Source: Acidihalobacter_A sp037381185 (GTDB taxonomy: Bacteria; Pseudomonadota; Gammaproteobacteria; DSM-5130; Acidihalobacteraceae). From it: 64,000 bases of DNA. The first letter of the stretch is position 1. Every line of letters starts with the position of its first letter. Shown piece by piece: positions 32,770 through 41,661 of the stretch. Where the stretch lies: assembly GCF_037381185.1 (NCBI RefSeq), contig NZ_JARRQY010000008.1, positions 1 to 64,000 of the forward strand, written 5' to 3'. The notes below the pieces were generated by a model, which saw only the letters and a program-made list of their open reading frames with translations, did not search any database and was not told the origin of the DNA. The position numbers were made by a program, and so were the translations under genes.

Positions 32770-33849
32770 TCAGTTGTCCGACAGGCTGGCCTGATAGTGT
32801 TCGATGACCGCTTTGCCGGCGCTTCCGGCCTTTTGCTCCCAGGCGGAGAGCATTTTCTTGCCGATGCCGTCGAGCGCAGATTTCAGTTGCGGCGTGGGCG
32901 GCGCGATGTGCATGCCGTGCGACTTCAGGACGCCCATCTTGTCGGCGTAGACCTTATGGCTGGCCGCCCAGCCGCGCTTCTCGGCCGCCTTCGCGGCGGC
33001 GAGCACGGCCTCGCGCTGATCCTTGGGCAGCGCGTCGAACATGCTCTTGTTGACGATGACCATGTCCTTGGGAATCCAGGCCTTCACGTCGTAGAAGTAG
33101 CTGACGTAGTCCCAGGCCTGCGAATTCGCGCCGGTTGCCGGTGAAGTGATCATCGCCTGCACCATGCCGGTGGAAAACGCCTGCGGGATCTGCGGCACGC
33201 TGATTTCCGTGGGAATACCGCCGCTAAGCTTGATCAACTCGGCCAGCGTGGCGTTGTAGCTGCGGATGCGCTGTCCCTTGAGGTCGGCGATGTTCTGCAC
33301 CGGCTTCTTGGTGTAGAGCCCCTGCGGCGGCCACGGCACGGCGTACAGCAGCATCAGGCCCTGTTGGGCCAGCAGTTTCTCGACCGCGGGCTTTTGCGCC
33401 TGCCAGAGCTTTTCGGCCTGCGGGTAGCTGGTGGCGAGGAAGGGCATGGCGTCGAGCGCGTAGATGGGGTTCTGGTTGCTGAGATAGGACATCAGCATGT
33501 CGCCCATCGGTACGGCGCCCGAGGCGACGGAGGGGATCATCGACGCGTTGTTGGCGAGCGTACCGTCGCTGTTGACGACGATCTTGAGCTTGCCCTGCGT
33601 CATCTGCTCGACGTCCTTGGCGAACGCGCGGTCGTTCTGGCTCAGGAAGTTCTGGCTGGGGTAGGGGACCGCCAGGTTCCAGGTGGTTGCCGCCTGTGCG
33701 GATGCGATGCCTCCGAGGCTGGCGAACATGCCGAACAGAACCGTCGCGAGGGCGCGCCCCCGCCTGTTGGAACGCCGATGGAGGGCGGTTGGGGCATCTG
33801 CGCCGAGGCGCGTTGTATCGGAATCCTGCGGTACAGCAACGTTATCCAT
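32770..33849 (-). CDS. dctP: TRAP transporter periplasmic solute-binding protein (DctP-type)
   Basis: 359 residues with a long N-region signal peptide: RRSNRRGRALATVLFGMFASLGGIASAQA spans about residues 25-53 (key LATVLFGMFA) and is cleaved before ATTWNLAVP. The binding-protein core shows the DctP hallmarks, including the R-x-Y region QRIRSYNATLAELIKLSG, in which the arginine normally contacts the carboxylate of the ligand. The ATG at 33849 has GAGGA seven bases upstream. The adjacent divergent oxoprolinase gene suggests the ligand is a cyclic amide carboxylate such as 5-oxoproline; this is inferred only. Confidence 0.88.
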   Translation of the reverse strand: MDNVAVPQDSDTTRLGADAPTALHRRSNRRGRALATVLFGMFASLGGIASAQAATTWNLAVPYPSQNFLSQNDRAFAKDVEQMTQGKLKIVVNSDGTLANNASMIPSVASGAVPMGDMLMSYLSNQNPIYALDAMPFLATSYPQAEKLWQAQKPAVEKLLAQQGLMLLYAVPWPPQGLYTKKPVQNIADLKGQRIRSYNATLAELIKLSGGIPTEISVPQIPQAFSTGMVQAMITSPATGANSQAWDYVSYFYDVKAWIPKDMVIVNKSMFDALPKDQREAVLAAAKAAEKRGWAASHKVYADKMGVLKSHGMHIAPPTPQLKSALDGIGKKMLSAWEQKAGSAGKAVIEHYQASLSDN

Positions 33850-33982
33850 GGAACTGTCCTCAATTGCGGGTAGCGGATTGAAACGCCAAATCTGCCGACT
33901 CTCCATTTTCGCGGAGCGGTCCCGGATCGATGTCCTGGCCGCCACGTCTTGTGTTGTTGTCGCGGTTCGAGATTCCATTAAC

Positions 33983-34026
33983 GTTGATAATTTGTCAATG
34001 TTTTGTCATCAATGTGTATTATCGAC
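33983..34026. promoter_or_regulatory. AT-rich divergent control region with inverted and direct repeats
   Basis: GTTGATAAT (33983-33991) is mirrored by ATTATCGAC (34018-34026) with one mismatch. Between them TTTGTCA occurs twice (33991-33997 and 34002-34008). The stretch is far more AT-rich than either neighbour and lies between dctP and the oxoprolinase gene, which are transcribed apart. It is the natural operator for the MarR-like regulator encoded at 37719. TTGTCA/TATTAT (plus) and TTGATG/TATCAA (minus) are possible promoter hexamers. Confidence 0.5.
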
Positions 34027-34101
34027 TTGCCGCCAGAAATAGCGATATACCGGCAAGTCTGGCCTGGATGGAGTTCGCCGCTTTTTGAGAGGGTCGTTTT
34101 G

Positions 34102-37100
34102 ATGGAGAGCCAAGAGGCACGCTGGCAGTTCTGGATTGACCGCGGCGGCACGTTCACCGACATCGTCGCGCATGCGCCGGACGGGCGTCTGCTGAGCCAC
34201 AAGCTGCTCTCCGAGAATCCGGAGGCCTATGCCGATGCGGCGGTGCAGGGCGTCCGCGAGCTGCTCGGCATCGCGGCCGGCGAGGCGATTCCCGGCGAGC
34301 GCATCGACGCAGTGAAGATGGGTACGACCGTGGCGACCAACGCGCTGCTCGAGCGCAAGGGCGAGCCCACGCTGCTGCTCATCACGCAGGGCTTTGCCGA
34401 CGCGCTGCGCATCGGCTACCAGGCGCGTCCGCGCCTGTTCGAGCGGCATATCGTGCTGCCCGAACTGCTCTATGCGCGCGTCGAGGAGATGCACGAGCGC
34501 GTCGATGCGGCCGGCAGCGTCTTGCGGCCGCTGGACGAGGATGACGTGCGCGCGAAGCTAGAACATGCCTTCGCCGACGGGCTGCGCGCCGTGGCCGTGA
34601 TCGGCCTGCATGGCTATCGCCATCCGCAGCACGAGCGGCGTGCGGCGCAGATTGCCCGCGAGATCGGCTTTACGCAGGTCTCGGCCAGCCACGAGGTCAG
34701 TCCGCTGATCAAGCTCGTCGGGCGTGGCGACACTGCCGTGGTGGACGCCTATCTGTCGCCGATTCTGCGCCGCTACGTCGAACGGGTGGCGGGCGAGCTG
34801 AATGGCGTACGCCTGCAGTTCATGCAGTCGCACGGGGGGCTGACCGACGCGGCGTTGTTCCAGGGTAAGGACGCGATTCTTTCCGGGCCCGCGGGCGGCA
34901 TCGTCGGTGCCGCGCTGACCGCGCGCCAGGCCGGCTTCGCCAGGCTGGTGACCTTCGACATGGGCGGCACCTCGACCGACGTGGCGCATTACGACGGCGA
35001 GTACGAGCGCGCCTTCGACACGCTGGTCGCCGGGGTGCGCATGCGTGCGCCGATGATGCAGATCCACACCGTAGCGGCCGGCGGCGGTTCGCTGTGCCGC
35101 TTCGACGGCAGCCGTTACCGCGTCGGCCCGGAAAGCGCCGGCGCCGATCCGGGGCCGGCCTGCTACCGGCGCGGCGGCCCGCTGACCGTGACCGACTGCA
35201 ACGTCATGCTCGGCAAGCTGCAGCCGGCTTTCTTCCCCGGCATTTTCGGCCCCGGCCGTGACCAGCCGCTGGACGACGCGGCGGTGCGCGTCGCCTTTGC
35301 CGAACTGGCCGACGAAATCCACGCCCGGACCGGCGACACGCGCGCTCCGGAAGAGGTCGCGGAGGGGTTCCTGCGCATCGCGGTGGAGAACATGGCCAAC
35401 GCGATCAAGAAAATTTCCGTGCAACGCGGCTACGACGTGACCGAGTATGCGCTGGTCGCCTTTGGCGGCGCCGGCGGGCAGCACGCCTGCCTGGTCGCGG
35501 ACGCGTTGGGCGTGCGTACCGTACTGCTGCACCCCATGGCCGGCGTGTTGTCGGCCTACGGCATGGGGCTGGCCGACGTGCGCGCGCTGCGCGAGCGTTC
35601 CATCGAGGCGCCGCTGACGGCACAGTCGCTGCCGCAGATCGCCGCCGCGCTGGATGTCATGGCGGAGGAGGCCGCGGCCGAATTGCGCGAACAGGATATT
35701 CCTGACGCGCAGATCGCGGTGCAGCGACGTGTGCACCTGCGCTACGAGGGTTCGGACAGCGCGTTGGAAGTGGCGTTCGACGCCGCGCCGGAACGGATGC
35801 AGGCGGATTTCGAAGCCGCCTACCGCAAGCGTTTCGGCTTTCTGATGTCCGGCAAGACTCTGGTGGCGGCTGCGGCTCTGGTGGAAGCTTCCGGGCGGCA
35901 CTACGAACTGCCGGCCGCCGCGCTCGCCGCGCAGGCGGGAACGGCGGAACCGCTGGCGCGGGTGCAGACCTACATGGCCGGCGCCTGGCGCGAAACGCCG
36001 GTCTACGACCGCGAACACATCGCCGCGGGGCAACGCCTCGACGGTCCGGCAATCCTGCGCGAGGCGACGGGCACTACCGTGGTCGAACCGGGCTGGCAGG
36101 CGGAGATGAGCGCCATCGGTAACCTCGTGCTGTGCCGCGTCGAGGCGCCCACGCGGCGCGAGGCCATCGGTACGCACTGCGACCCGGTGATGCTGGAGGT
36201 GTTCAACAATCTGTTCATGTCCATCGCCGAGCAGATGGGGTTTGCGCTGCAGAACACCGCGTACTCGGTGAACATCAAGGAGCGTCTGGACTTCTCCTGT
36301 GCGATCTTCGACGCCGAGGGCCAGCTCATCGCCAATGCGCCGCATATGCCGGTGCATCTGGGCTCGATGGGCGAGAGCGTGCGTGCCGTCATGGCTGGCA
36401 ATCCGGCGATGCGTCCGGGCGACGTGTACGCGCTCAACGACCCTTACCACGGCGGCACCCACCTGCCGGACATCACCGTGGTCACGCCAGTGTTCGACAC
36501 GGCGGGCGAGCGGGTGCTGTTCTACGTGGGTTCGCGCGGGCACCACGCCGACGTCGGCGGGCGCACGCCGGGCTCCATGCCGGCCGATTCGCATACGCTG
36601 GCCGAGGAGGGCGTGCTGCTCGACAACTTCAAGCTGGTCGACGGCGGCGTGCTGCGCGAGGCTGAACTGCGCCGGATTCTGACCCGCGGACCCTGGCCGG
36701 CGCGCAATCCGGAGCAGAATCTGGCCGACCTGCGCGCGCAGGTCGCGGCCAACGAGAAGGGTGTGCAGGTGCTGCGGCAGATGGTCGCGCACTTCGGCCT
36801 GGAGACCGTGCAGGCCTATATGCACCACGTGCAGGACAACGCCGAGGAGTCGGTGCGCCGCGCCATCGACGTGCTGCACGATGGCGCCTTCGAATACGAG
36901 CTGGACGACGGCGCCAGGATCGCCGTCGCCGTGCGCATCGACCGTGCCGCGCGTGCGGCGACCATCGACTTCAGCGGCACCACTGCCCAGCGCGACAACA
37001 ACTTCAACGCGCCGCTGGCGGTGTGCCGCGCGGCGGTGCTCTACGTCTTCCGTACCCTGGTCGACGACGACATCCCGATGAACGAGGGCTGTCTCAAGCC

Positions 37101-37722
37101 GCTGCGGCTCGTCGTGCCGGAAGGCTGCATGCTCAATCCGCGCCCGCCGGCAGCGGTGGTGGCGGGCAACGTCGAGACCAGCCAGGCGATTACCGATGCG
37201 CTGTACGGCGCGCTCGGCGTGATGGCAGCGGCGCAGGGCACCATGAACAACACGACCTTCGGCAACGCCGAGCATCAGTACTACGAAACCGTGGCCGGTG
37301 GCACCGGCGCGGGGCCGGACTTCGACGGCACGGATGCGGTGCAGTCGCATATGACCAACTCGCGGTTGACCGATCCGGAGGTGCTGGAGCTGCGCTATCC
37401 GGTGCTGGTCGAGGAGTTCGCCATCCGGCGTGGTTCGGGCGGGTGCGGGCGGCATCATGGTGGCGACGGCGTGCGCCGGCGGCTGCGCTTTCGCGAGGAC
37501 ATGGAACTGGTGATCCTCGCCAACCGGCGCCGCGTGCCGCCGTTCGGCCTGGCCGGCGGCGAGTCCGGCCGGCCGGCACGCAACTGGATCGAGCGGGCGG
37601 ACGGCAGTGTCGAGCCGATGGGCGCCTGCGACCGCCGCATGGTCGGTGCGGGCGACCAGTGGGTGCTCGAAACGCCCGGCGGCGGCGGCTATGGCGAAGC
37701 GGACGAGGAGGGGACGGCATGA
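34102..37722 (+). CDS. 5-oxoprolinase / hydantoinase A-B fusion (ATP-dependent)
   Basis: 1206 residues in one chain. Residues 1 to about 685 are HyuA-like: an N-terminal IDRGGTFTDIVA nucleotide-binding motif, KMGTTVATNALLERKGEP, then an ATPase core with FDMGGTSTDVA and GAGGQHACLVADALG. From about 690 the HyuB-like half starts (DPVMLEVFNNLFMSIAEQMG) and contains NDPYHGGTHLPDITV and the C-terminal GSGGCGRHHGGDGV. This fused layout is that of eukaryotic-type OPLAH. It hydrolyses 5-oxoproline or a related cyclic amide using ATP. The ATG at 34102 precedes the RGGTFTD motif at the usual distance. It overlaps the regulator gene by four bases. Confidence 0.9.
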   Translation: MESQEARWQFWIDRGGTFTDIVAHAPDGRLLSHKLLSENPEAYADAAVQGVRELLGIAAGEAIPGERIDAVKMGTTVATNALLERKGEPTLLLITQGFADALRIGYQARPRLFERHIVLPELLYARVEEMHERVDAAGSVLRPLDEDDVRAKLEHAFADGLRAVAVIGLHGYRHPQHERRAAQIAREIGFTQVSASHEVSPLIKLVGRGDTAVVDAYLSPILRRYVERVAGELNGVRLQFMQSHGGLTDAALFQGKDAILSGPAGGIVGAALTARQAGFARLVTFDMGGTSTDVAHYDGEYERAFDTLVAGVRMRAPMMQIHTVAAGGGSLCRFDGSRYRVGPESAGADPGPACYRRGGPLTVTDCNVMLGKLQPAFFPGIFGPGRDQPLDDAAVRVAFAELADEIHARTGDTRAPEEVAEGFLRIAVENMANAIKKISVQRGYDVTEYALVAFGGAGGQHACLVADALGVRTVLLHPMAGVLSAYGMGLADVRALRERSIEAPLTAQSLPQIAAALDVMAEEAAAELREQDIPDAQIAVQRRVHLRYEGSDSALEVAFDAAPERMQADFEAAYRKRFGFLMSGKTLVAAAALVEASGRHYELPAAALAAQAGTAEPLARVQTYMAGAWRETPVYDREHIAAGQRLDGPAILREATGTTVVEPGWQAEMSAIGNLVLCRVEAPTRREAIGTHCDPVMLEVFNNLFMSIAEQMGFALQNTAYSVNIKERLDFSCAIFDAEGQLIANAPHMPVHLGSMGESVRAVMAGNPAMRPGDVYALNDPYHGGTHLPDITVVTPVFDTAGERVLFYVGSRGHHADVGGRTPGSMPADSHTLAEEGVLLDNFKLVDGGVLREAELRRILTRGPWPARNPEQNLADLRAQVAANEKGVQVLRQMVAHFGLETVQAYMHHVQDNAEESVRRAIDVLHDGAFEYELDDGARIAVAVRIDRAARAATIDFSGTTAQRDNNFNAPLAVCRAAVLYVFRTLVDDDIPMNEGCLKPLRLVVPEGCMLNPRPPAAVVAGNVETSQAITDALYGALGVMAAAQGTMNNTTFGNAEHQYYETVAGGTGAGPDFDGTDAVQSHMTNSRLTDPEVLELRYPVLVEEFAIRRGSGGCGRHHGGDGVRRRLRFREDMELVILANRRRVPPFGLAGGESGRPARNWIERADGSVEPMGACDRRMVGAGDQWVLETPGGGGYGEADEEGTA

Positions 37723-38228
37723 CGCGCGAGCGCATCGTATCTTCGGAGCATCTGGTATCCGAGCAGGCGGCGGAGCTGAGCGAGTATGAGTACGGCCTGA
37801 TCGTCGCCGGCAACGCCTTCAACCGCTGGATGGTGCGCTGCATGGCGGTGGCGGGCTATCCGGATTTCAATTCCACCGACGTACTGGTGCTGCACACCGT
37901 CAATCACCGTGGCCGAGACAAGCGCCTGACCGACATCGGCTTCACGCTCAACATCGACGATGCGCACATCGTCAATTACGCGCTGAAGAAACTGCTCAAG
38001 GCGGGCCTGGTTGAAGCGGAAAAGCGCGGCAAGGAGCGTTTCTATCGCACCACCGAGCGCGGCAGCGAGGTGTGTCAGCGCTATCGCGAGGTACGCGACG
38101 CCTGTCTGGTCGACGCCTTCTCGGCGATGGGGCCGGTGGAGAAGGGCGCGGTGTCCGATGCGGCACAGCGTCTGCGCGCGCTGTCCGGGCTCTACGATCA
38201 GGCGGCGCGGGCGGCCACCAGCTACTGA
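37719..38228 (+). CDS. MarR-like winged-helix regulator
   Basis: 169 residues. The middle region TDVLVLHTVNHRGRDKRLTDIGFTLNIDDAHIVNYALKKLLKAGLVEAEKRGKERFYRTTERG fits a winged helix (helix-turn-helix about residues 65-95; wing around KRGKERFYRTT), as in predicted MarR-type regulators. It overlaps the oxoprolinase gene by four bases, so it is co-translated with its likely target operon. Auto-control and control of the divergent TRAP genes through the repeats at 33983-34026 is a reasonable inference. The effector is unknown, probably the transported substrate. Confidence 0.85.
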   Translation: MTRERIVSSEHLVSEQAAELSEYEYGLIVAGNAFNRWMVRCMAVAGYPDFNSTDVLVLHTVNHRGRDKRLTDIGFTLNIDDAHIVNYALKKLLKAGLVEAEKRGKERFYRTTERGSEVCQRYREVRDACLVDAFSAMGPVEKGAVSDAAQRLRALSGLYDQAARAATSY

Positions 38229-38244
38229 GCCGTCCGCGCAGTCC

Positions 38245-39240
38245 TCATGACGCCTGCAGGACGGGTTCGAGCAGGCGCAGCCGTTGTTCGCGCAGGGTCA
38301 GGATCTGTTCCTCCCAGTAGCTCAGGGTGTTGAACCAGGGAAACGCCTTCGGGAACGCGGGGTCGCTCCAGCGCCGCGCCAGCCAGGCGGCGTAGTGCAG
38401 CAGACGCAGGGTACGCAGCGGTTCGATGAGCGCCAGTTCGCGGCGGTCGAATTCGTGGAATTCCTCGTAGCCGGCCAGAATCTCGCCGAGCTGGCGCTGC
38501 ATGTCGGCGCGCTCGCCGCTGAGCAGCAGCCAGATGTCCTGTACGGCAGGACCTGAGCGGCTGTCGTCCATGTCGACCAGGTGTGCGCCGGCGTCCGTCC
38601 ACAGCACGTTGCCGGCGTGGAGATCGCCGTGCAGCCGCAGCGCGCGGTACGGCGTGGCGGCGAAGCGGGCCTCCACCTCCTCCATCAGCTCCGTTGCGAG
38701 GTCGCGGTACTGCCCGACGTATTCGGCCGGCACCGCATCGTGCTTCAGCAGGTATTCGATGCTGTCGCGGCCGAAGCCCTGCGGCGTCAGCGTCGGTCGC
38801 TCGTGAAATGCCCGTGCCGCGCCGACCGCATGGAGGCGGCCGAGGAACTGGCCGAGCCGGTATTGCGTGTCCGGGTCTCCCAGTTCGGGGGCATGCCCGC
38901 CGCGCCGTGGGAACAGTGCGAAACGAAAGCCCGCGTGACTCAGCAGAGTGTTGCCGTCTGCGTTCGCGAGCGGTGCCACGACCGGAATCTCCAGTTCCGC
39001 CAGTTCCAGCGAGAAGGTGTGTTCCTCGAGGATCTGCGCATCGCTCCAGCGCCCGGGGCGATAGAACTTGGCAATCATGTGTCCGGTCGTTTCCTCCCCG
39101 ACCATGTAGACGCGGTTCTCGTAACTGTTCAGCGCCAGCTGCGTGCCGGTAGGGCGGTAGCCTGCGGCCTCGATGGCGTCCAGCACGACGTCGGGAGTCA
39201 GCGAGTCGTAAGGGTGCGGGGACGAGAGAGACGAAGTCAC
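38245..39240 (-). CDS. srkA: Stress response kinase A
   Basis: 331 residues, the usual size of SrkA/YihE, a Ser/Thr kinase of the choline-kinase fold that counters stress-induced death. The catalytic motif LHGDLHAGNVLW (near 195-206) and the metal-binding LVDMDDSRSGPAVQD follow in order. N-terminal SYENRVYMVG and KFYRPGRWS contain the lysine of the nucleotide pocket. It is convergent with the MarR gene (16 bases) and is not in an obvious operon, although gph follows on the upstream side in the same direction. Confidence 0.94.
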   Translation of the reverse strand: MTSSLSSPHPYDSLTPDVVLDAIEAAGYRPTGTQLALNSYENRVYMVGEETTGHMIAKFYRPGRWSDAQILEEHTFSLELAELEIPVVAPLANADGNTLLSHAGFRFALFPRRGGHAPELGDPDTQYRLGQFLGRLHAVGAARAFHERPTLTPQGFGRDSIEYLLKHDAVPAEYVGQYRDLATELMEEVEARFAATPYRALRLHGDLHAGNVLWTDAGAHLVDMDDSRSGPAVQDIWLLLSGERADMQRQLGEILAGYEEFHEFDRRELALIEPLRTLRLLHYAAWLARRWSDPAFPKAFPWFNTLSYWEEQILTLREQRLRLLEPVLQAS

Positions 39241-39256
39241 AAAGGATTTTGCCGGA

Positions 39257-39940
39257 TCAATAACATGCTCTTGCGTCGGGAGTGAAGCAGGCGAGCATGT
39301 CGAGCGGTCGTTCGAGCGCGATGTCGGCGCCCCAGGCTTCGGGGCGGTCCGCGGCGTCGATATAGCCCCAGTTGGCGATCGCGGTGCGCATGCCCGCGGC
39401 CTGGCCGGCCATGATGTCCCGTTCCGCGTCGCCGATGTACAGACAATCGGTGGCGGCCAGCCCGCATAGCCGGGCGGCGTGCAGCAGCGGCGCCGGATGC
39501 GGCTTGCGCTGGGACAGCGTATCGCCGCTGACGATGCAGCGGCTGCGCTGATGAAGACCCAGGGCCTGCAGCAGGGGATCGGTGAGAAATCCGGGCTTGT
39601 TGGTCACGATGCCCCAGACGATGCCGTTGGCGTCGAGGGAGTCGAGCACTTCGCCCATGCCGGGGAACAGGCCGGTGCCTTCGCTCAGGCGGGTTTCGTA
39701 GATATCGAGAAAGCGCTGGCGCAGGGTGTCGATACGCGGCTGCGGCAGGTCGGCCCCGAATCCTATGAGGATAAGCCCGAGGCTGCCGTGCGAAACGTGG
39801 CCGCGCGCTCTGTCATACGGAACGGCAGGCAGCCCTTCCTCGTCGAGCAGGGCGTTCAGCGCGCCGATCATGTCCGGCGCGGTGTCGAGCAGCGTTCCGT
39901 CGAGATCGAACAGAACGCCGCGCAGTGCCGTATCAGGCAC
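39257..39940 (-). CDS. gph: Phosphoglycolate phosphatase / HAD hydrolase (Gph family)
   Basis: 227 residues of the HAD superfamily. The nucleophile motif is FDLDGTLLDTAPD near the start, followed by TNKPG and the C-terminal YIGDAERDIMAGQAAG. Members next to ubiG hydrolyse 2-phosphoglycolate or act as MurNAc-6-phosphate phosphatase (MupP); the two cannot be told apart here. The start is taken as GTG at 39940, which overlaps the ubiG stop by eight bases and puts the HAD motif at the usual position. An ATG at 39994, deeper inside ubiG, would add an unconserved tail. Confidence 0.9.
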   Translation of the reverse strand: MPDTALRGVLFDLDGTLLDTAPDMIGALNALLDEEGLPAVPYDRARGHVSHGSLGLILIGFGADLPQPRIDTLRQRFLDIYETRLSEGTGLFPGMGEVLDSLDANGIVWGIVTNKPGFLTDPLLQALGLHQRSRCIVSGDTLSQRKPHPAPLLHAARLCGLAATDCLYIGDAERDIMAGQAAGMRTAIANWGYIDAADRPEAWGADIALERPLDMLACFTPDARACY

Positions 39941-40643
39941 GGGCAGCGTGCACGAGGTAGTTGACCGAAACGTCGTCGCCCAGACGGTAATCATGCGTCA
40001 GCGGGTTGTAGCTCATGCCGCTGAGATGGGCGGTCTCCAGGCCCGCGCTGCGGATCGCCGTGTCGAGTTCGGAGGGGCGGATGAACCTCTGGTACTCGTG
40101 GGTTCCGCGCGGCAGCAGGCGCAGGAGGTATTCCGCGCCGACGATGGCGAACAGGAAGGATTTGGGATTGCGGTTCAGGGTCGAGAAGAAGATGTGTCCG
40201 TCCGGCTTGGCCAACGCGGCACAGGCGCGCACCACCGACTCGGGGTCCGGTACGTGTTCGAGCATTTCCATACAGGTGACCACGTCGTAGCTGGCGGGTT
40301 CGTGTTCGGCCAGTGCCTCGACGGTGATCTGCTGGTAGTCGACGTGCACGCCGCTTTCCAGGCCGTGCAGCTTGGCGACAGACAACGGCGCTTCGCCCAT
40401 ATCGATGCCGGTCACTTTGGCGCCGCGCGCCGCCATGGATTCGGACAGAATGCCGCCGCCGCAGCCGACGTCGAGCACGCGCTTGCCCTTGATGCCGTCC
40501 GAGTGGGTTTCGACGAACTCCAGGCGCAGCGGATTGATTTCGTGCAGGGGACGGAATTCGCCGTCGGTATCCCACCAGCGATGGGCGAGTTCCTCGAATT
40601 TGCCGATCTCGCGGGGATCGACATTGGCTTGGGCTTCGGTCAT
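39933..40643 (-). CDS. ubiG: Ubiquinone biosynthesis O-methyltransferase UbiG
   Basis: 236 residues. The SAM-binding motif VLDVGCGGGILSESMA is at about 56-71, preceded by the diagnostic EELAHRWWDTDGEFRPLHEINPLRL (key WWDTDGEFRPLHEINP). The CMEMLEHVPDP and STLNRNPKS segments complete the pattern. UbiG performs both O-methylations in ubiquinone synthesis at the membrane surface. It overlaps gph by eight bases, the classic ubiG-gph pairing. Confidence 0.96.
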   Translation of the reverse strand: MTEAQANVDPREIGKFEELAHRWWDTDGEFRPLHEINPLRLEFVETHSDGIKGKRVLDVGCGGGILSESMAARGAKVTGIDMGEAPLSVAKLHGLESGVHVDYQQITVEALAEHEPASYDVVTCMEMLEHVPDPESVVRACAALAKPDGHIFFSTLNRNPKSFLFAIVGAEYLLRLLPRGTHEYQRFIRPSELDTAIRSAGLETAHLSGMSYNPLTHDYRLGDDVSVNYLVHAARA

Positions 40644-40807
40644 GTGTGCATCGTGCGTCGGTATGTGGCGAGAAGTTTAACACCGCCGCCTATGTGTGGC
40701 GTGTCGTCTGCGATGACGGTTCGATGCGTTCATGAAGCCGCGATGAGCTTGCCCTAGAATCAATCGCAGCACACGTTCATTCGGATTTCATGGAAGGGGC
40801 AGAGCAC

Positions 40808-41179
40808 ATGATCATCGATCACATTGGATTTACGGTTGCGAACCATGAAAAGAGCAAGGCCTTCTACACGCAGGCCCTGGCGCCTTTGGGCATCACCCTG
40901 GTGATGGAAGTTCCGGGCTGGACAGGATTCGGCAGGAACGGCAAACCCGAGTTCTGGTTCGGTGAAGGAGGTGCGAAACAGCGGCCGATGCATATCGCCT
41001 TCACAGCGGAGAATCGCGCGCAGGTGCGCGCCTTCTACGATGCCGCGCTGGCGGCCGGAGGACGGGACAACGGCGCGCCGGGCATTCGCGAAATCTATCA
41101 TCCCGACTATTACGGAGCCTTCGTGTTTGACCCCGATGGTTACAACATCGAAGCCGTCTGTCATATGCCGGAACCCTGA
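40808..41179 (+). CDS. VOC/glyoxalase superfamily protein
   Basis: 123 residues. The paired beta-alpha modules of the VOC fold are visible: DHIGFTVANHEKSKAFYTQAL at the start (metal-type H4), and GAFVFDPDGYNIEAVCH near the end with the expected glutamate (NIEAV). This subgroup is common in proteobacteria as an uncharacterised glyoxalase/bleomycin-resistance-like protein, so the substrate is unknown. The ATG at 40808 has AAGGGG about nine bases upstream; an ATG at 40790 would overlap that ribosome site. A broken DUF4440 gene follows after two bases. Confidence 0.85.
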   Translation: MIIDHIGFTVANHEKSKAFYTQALAPLGITLVMEVPGWTGFGRNGKPEFWFGEGGAKQRPMHIAFTAENRAQVRAFYDAALAAGGRDNGAPGIREIYHPDYYGAFVFDPDGYNIEAVCHMPEP

Positions 41180-41181
41180 AG

Positions 41182-41546
41182 ATGGCGCCGATGGGAGAGG
41201 CCGACGCCTCCGGCGAGGCGCTGGAGCGCGCTACGCTCGGGCGCGAACTGGAGGAGGTCCTGCTCGATCCGGTATCGCGCAAGAGCGGTCGGGCGGAGGC
41301 GCTGTTGGCGGACGATTTCGTCGAGTTCGGCGGCTCCGGCCGGGGCTTCGACAAGGCGCGGATACTGGCGTCGTTGGGCAACGAACAACCCCCACAAGGC
41401 GGCTGTCCGAGTTCAGGCTGCGCCTGCTGACGGCGACGGTGGCGCTGGTGACTTGCCGAGCGCATCGCAGTTCGGATGGTGCGTTCTCTCTGCGCAGTTC
41501 GGTCTGGCGCCGGGATGAACGCGGCTGGCGGATGGTTTTTCACTAA
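41182..41546 (+). pseudogene. DUF4440/NTF2-like protein gene with a frameshift
   Basis: From the ATG at 41182 the frame gives LEEVLLDPVSRKSGRAEALL and LADDFVEFGGSGRGFDKARIL, typical of DUF4440 (SnoaL/NTF2-like). It then runs off into nonsense after a C5 run at 41389-41393 and stops at 41430. One frame back, the text continues correctly as LSEFRLRLLTATVALVTC and SLRSSVWRRDERGWRMVFH to the stop at 41546. A single missing base in or near the C-run restores a full protein of about 121 residues. It may be a real inactivation, a base-calling error or slippage-dependent expression. The two-base gap from the VOC gene implies co-transcription. Confidence 0.78.
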
Positions 41547-41661
41547 GGTACGCCGTGCGCAGGGGAAGCGGGCGGAAAATGACGGCCGTATCTGCAGCAA
41601 AGGCGGCCCGAAAAGGATTATCCTTTGTCATCCATTCATCATCCGCGCTGCGAGTTCCGTC

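Noticed and set aside
34558..37458. Very long (966-codon) minus-strand open frame
   Set aside because: Antisense to the oxoprolinase gene; His/Arg/Gly-rich composition typical of the reverse frame of GC-rich coding DNA.
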